From Rhodococcoides fascians A44A (GTDB taxonomy: Bacteria > Actinomycetota > Actinomycetes > Mycobacteriales > Mycobacteriaceae): a stretch of DNA of 64,000 nt. Of the stretch, positions 62,076 to 64,000 are shown piece by piece. Made by a program: the position numbers and the translations under genes. Position 1 is the stretch's first letter. Every line of letters begins with the position of its first letter. Below the pieces are notes generated by a model that was given only the letters and a program-made list of their open reading frames with translations, did no database searches and was not told the DNA's origin. Location: positions 1,270,592 to 1,334,591 of the forward strand of contig NZ_JMEX01000005.1 of the NCBI RefSeq assembly GCF_000760735.1, read 5' to 3'.

Positions 62076-63176
62076 ATGAGGTATCGACGAGTTGGAAGCT
62101 CCGATTTGGTGGTGTCCGAGTACGGTTTCGGCGCCGCCACGTTCGGCGGACGCGGTGATTTCTTCGGAGCGTGGGGGACTACCGACGTCGACGCCGCCCG
62201 TGAACTGATCGATCAGTGCCTCGACGCCGGCGTGAACCTGTTCGACACCGCGGACGTCTACTCGGACGGTGCATCCGAGGAGGTTCTCGGTGCCGCGCTT
62301 CGTGGACGACGGGACAAGGTCGTGATCTCCACCAAGGCAGCGCTCCCGACCGGGGACGGTGCCGGCGATTACGGCACCTCGCGTCGGCGACTCGTTCAGG
62401 CGGTGGAATCGGCGCTACGCCGACTGGGAACCGATCGGATCGACCTGTTCCAGCTCCACGCCTACGACGCCTCGACGCCGATGGAGGAAGTCGTCGACGT
62501 ACTCGACGAGCTGGTCCGGAGCGGCAAGATTCTGTACACGGGGGTGTCGAACTTCTCGGGATGGCAGCTGATGAAGATGCTGTCGACCGCCGACGAGCGT
62601 GGAGCTGCACGGCCGGTGGCCCATCAGGTGTACTACTCGCTGATCGGTCGGGACTACGAGTGGGAACTGATGCCGCTGGCGGTCGAAGAGCGAGTCGGGG
62701 CGATCGTATGGAGCCCATTGGGGTGGGGTCGAATGACTGGACGTGTCCGCCGTGGTGTCCCGCTCCCGTCGTCCAGCAGGCTGCACGCCACCGCCTCTGC
62801 CGGGCCGCCGGTCGACGACGAGCGCCTCTACCGCGTCGTCGACGCGCTGGATCGCGTTGCGCACGACACCGCCAAAACCGTTGCGCAAGTGGCCTTGAAC
62901 TGGCTGAGCGATCGGCACAGTGTCTCCAGCGTGATCATCGGCGCGCGCAACCGGGAACAACTCAACGAGAACCTCGGAGCTGCCGGATGGTCGCTGAGTG
63001 CTCCGCATCGCGAGTTGCTCGACAACGTCTCCGACACCGACGCGCCGTACCCCTATTTCCCGTACTACCGGCAGGACGGATTCGCGCGTCTGAATCCACC
63101 GCTCTATCCAACAGCTGGATCGAACCACTTCGCCGTTGTCGACGGCCACTCGGTCAGGCCAAGTCCTCGGGCCTGA
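62076..63176 (+). CDS. aldo/keto reductase
   Basis: A 366-residue NADPH-dependent reductase of the voltage-gated-K+-channel-beta-like (AKR) branch. The catalytic tetrad is visible: Asp and Tyr in NLFDTADVYSDG, Lys in VVISTKAALP, His in FQLHAYDAS. Cofactor segments are VAHQVYYSLIGRDYEWELMP and SVSSVIIGARNREQLNENLG. ATG 62076 follows AGAAAGG. The last 20 residues go beyond the usual end and overlap the convergent MarR stop. It is controlled by the TetR operators just upstream. Confidence 0.9.
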   Translation: MRYRRVGSSDLVVSEYGFGAATFGGRGDFFGAWGTTDVDAARELIDQCLDAGVNLFDTADVYSDGASEEVLGAALRGRRDKVVISTKAALPTGDGAGDYGTSRRRLVQAVESALRRLGTDRIDLFQLHAYDASTPMEEVVDVLDELVRSGKILYTGVSNFSGWQLMKMLSTADERGAARPVAHQVYYSLIGRDYEWELMPLAVEERVGAIVWSPLGWGRMTGRVRRGVPLPSSSRLHATASAGPPVDDERLYRVVDALDRVAHDTAKTVAQVALNWLSDRHSVSSVIIGARNREQLNENLGAAGWSLSAPHRELLDNVSDTDAPYPYFPYYRQDGFARLNPPLYPTAGSNHFAVVDGHSVRPSPRA

Positions 63177-63648
63177 TTTTCAGTTTTTCCGAAATGCGTG
63201 CCAGGGCTTGCTGATCCTCGTCTGTCAATGGGTCCAGCACGAACTGTCGAACGGCAGCGACGTGTGTCGGGGCTGCGGCGACGACGACGTCGTAGCCTTT
63301 CTGGGTCAGTGCGGCCGTGGTGTAACGACCGTCTTCGGGGTCGGGTGAGCGTTCGACCCACCCTTTGTGCTCGAATCGCTTGACCACGTTGGACAAGCGT
63401 GACAACGATCCGTTTGCCAGATACGCGAGTTCGCTCATTCGAATTCGCCGATCCTGCGCCTCGGAGATGTGGCTGAGGGTCAGGTAATCGAAGAGAGTCA
63501 AGCCCGCCTCCTGCTGGAGTGGTGCCTCGAGCCGTCCGGGCATCAGCAGGACGAGCGAGACAAGGCCAGTCCATGCTTCCTTTTCCGACGCGGTGAGCCA
63601 CAGCGACTGCTTGCCGTCGCTCTCACCCGAAATCTCCATCTGCGCCAT
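63154..63648 (-). CDS. MarR family regulator
   Basis: A 164-residue winged-helix regulator: GLTLFDYLTLSHISEAQDRR, MSELAYLANGSLSRLSNVVK as the recognition helix and WVERSPDPEDGRYTTAALTQ as the wing. Start ATG 63648 (MAQMEISGESDG) is chosen because the longer frame runs into its own operators. It is divergent from the RidA-family gene, with two copies of a 20-bp palindrome between them. Confidence 0.88.
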   Translation of the reverse strand: MAQMEISGESDGKQSLWLTASEKEAWTGLVSLVLLMPGRLEAPLQQEAGLTLFDYLTLSHISEAQDRRIRMSELAYLANGSLSRLSNVVKRFEHKGWVERSPDPEDGRYTTAALTQKGYDVVVAAAPTHVAAVRQFVLDPLTDEDQQALARISEKLKIRPEDLA

Positions 63649-63683
63649 CCGCTCACCATACCGATCGGGCCCCGTCGGCCATT

Positions 63684-63703
63684 TGACTTCAAGCGTGAAG
63701 TGA
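63684..63703. promoter_or_regulatory. MarR operator copy 1
   Basis: TGACTTCAAGCGTGAAGTGA, an inverted repeat with one mismatch, 36 bp upstream of the marR start. Confidence 0.7.
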
Positions 63704-63716
63704 TACACTTTGGAAA

Positions 63717-63736
63717 TGACTTCAAGATTGAAGTCA
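63717..63736. promoter_or_regulatory. MarR operator copy 2
   Basis: TGACTTCAAGATTGAAGTCA, with perfect 8-bp arms TGACTTCA/TGAAGTCA around AGAT. It is 33 bp from copy 1 (about three helical turns) and 23 bp before the RidA-family start. Confidence 0.75.
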
Positions 63737-63759
63737 ATACACATGCGAAAGGTCGAATC

Positions 63760-64000
63760 GTGACTACACCTCAGTTCTTCGCCACCCCGGGTTACGGAGA
63801 CACTCAGCTGACGAACATGCACTACAACCAGGCCGTTCGCATCGGCAACCGCGTCGAGATCTCCGGGCAGGGCGGGTGGGACGACGAGTTCAACTTCCCT
63901 TCCGATCTCGAGGAAGAGATCGTCGCGGCATTCGACAACGTCGAACGCACATTGCAGCAGGCAGGTGCCACGTGGCGCGACGTCGTGTCGGTCGACTCTT
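63760..64000 (+). CDS. RidA family protein (partial, runs off the window)
   Basis: GTG 63760 with GAAAGG upstream opens MTTPQFFATPGYGDTQL, then NQAVRIGNRVEISGQGGWDD and AAFDNVERTLQQAGATWRDV, the N-terminal two thirds of a YjgF/YER057c/UK114 (RidA) domain. These trimers deaminate reactive enamines or act on related imines. The catalytic Arg expected near the C-terminus lies beyond the edge. It is divergent from and probably repressed by the MarR protein through the two 20-bp palindromes. Confidence 0.85.
   Translation, partial: MTTPQFFATPGYGDTQLTNMHYNQAVRIGNRVEISGQGGWDDEFNFPSDLEEEIVAAFDNVERTLQQAGATWRDVVSVDS

Overview
The window is about 64 kb of high-GC actinobacterial chromosome. Codon use, strong GGAGG-type ribosome sites, many TetR/MarR/LysR regulators, a DosR/DosS pair, a mycobacterial-type PtpB phosphatase and secretory lipase all point to a Rhodococcus or close mycolate-containing relative. 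I see no rRNA, tRNA, CRISPR array, insertion sequence or phage gene. The genes are mostly metabolic and regulatory accessory modules, many built as a regulator plus its own operator plus one or two enzymes.

Layout. 1-2.8 kb: end of an upstream gene, an rRNA-type methyltransferase, a peroxiredoxin and a PtpB-like phosphatase. 2.9-8.3 kb: an amino-acid catabolic cluster with an Lrp regulator, a DavB-like flavin amino-acid 2-monooxygenase and DavA-like amidase (overlapping ATGA), a divergent agmatinase/guanidinobutyrase-type ureohydrolase and a PucR-type regulator. Together these match the L-arginine 2-monooxygenase route (arginine to 4-guanidinobutyramide to 4-guanidinobutyrate to GABA and urea) at least as well as the lysine route. 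8.5-10.8 kb: a 51-residue protein, TerC, Dps and a tiny membrane protein. 10.8-19.3 kb: SRPBCC, luciferase-like, Gfo/Idh and SDR enzymes, an orphan membrane sensor, a Sirt5-type deacylase, DinB, STAS and DICT proteins, and a secreted lipase with its TetR. 20-26.7 kb: an FdhF/YdeP oxidoreductase with a LysR regulator, and a LacI-controlled oxidoreductase/isomerase pair. 27-37.9 kb: two drug-type MFS exporters with HxlR or TetR regulators, an SDR/hydrolase pair with TetR, a thioredoxin-reductase-like protein, LtrA and an Old Yellow Enzyme.

38-41.2 kb carries a folate-independent methionine synthase (MesD type) with its partner MesX (DUF1852) and a LysR regulator. 41.4-43.2 kb has a VOC/HxlR pair under a perfect palindrome, and a DUF389 membrane protein.

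43.2-58.4 kb is a dormancy (DosR) island: dosR-dosS, universal stress proteins, an Acg-like nitroreductase, alcohol dehydrogenases, DUF1003, flavodoxin and BON proteins, with GGGACC-type DosR-like boxes before several of them. Its left part (43.2-47.3 kb) is decaying. It holds a USP start fragment, a USP with an internal deletion and frameshift, a small gene broken at a G6 run, an alcohol dehydrogenase broken by a 26-bp tandem duplication and a stop codon, and an ABC ATPase shifted near a C5 run. 58.5-64 kb: a PAS-GGDEF diguanylate cyclase, an unknown protein, a TetR/hydrolase pair with a divergent aldo/keto reductase under twin operators, and a MarR with twin operators divergent from a RidA-family gene that runs off the end.
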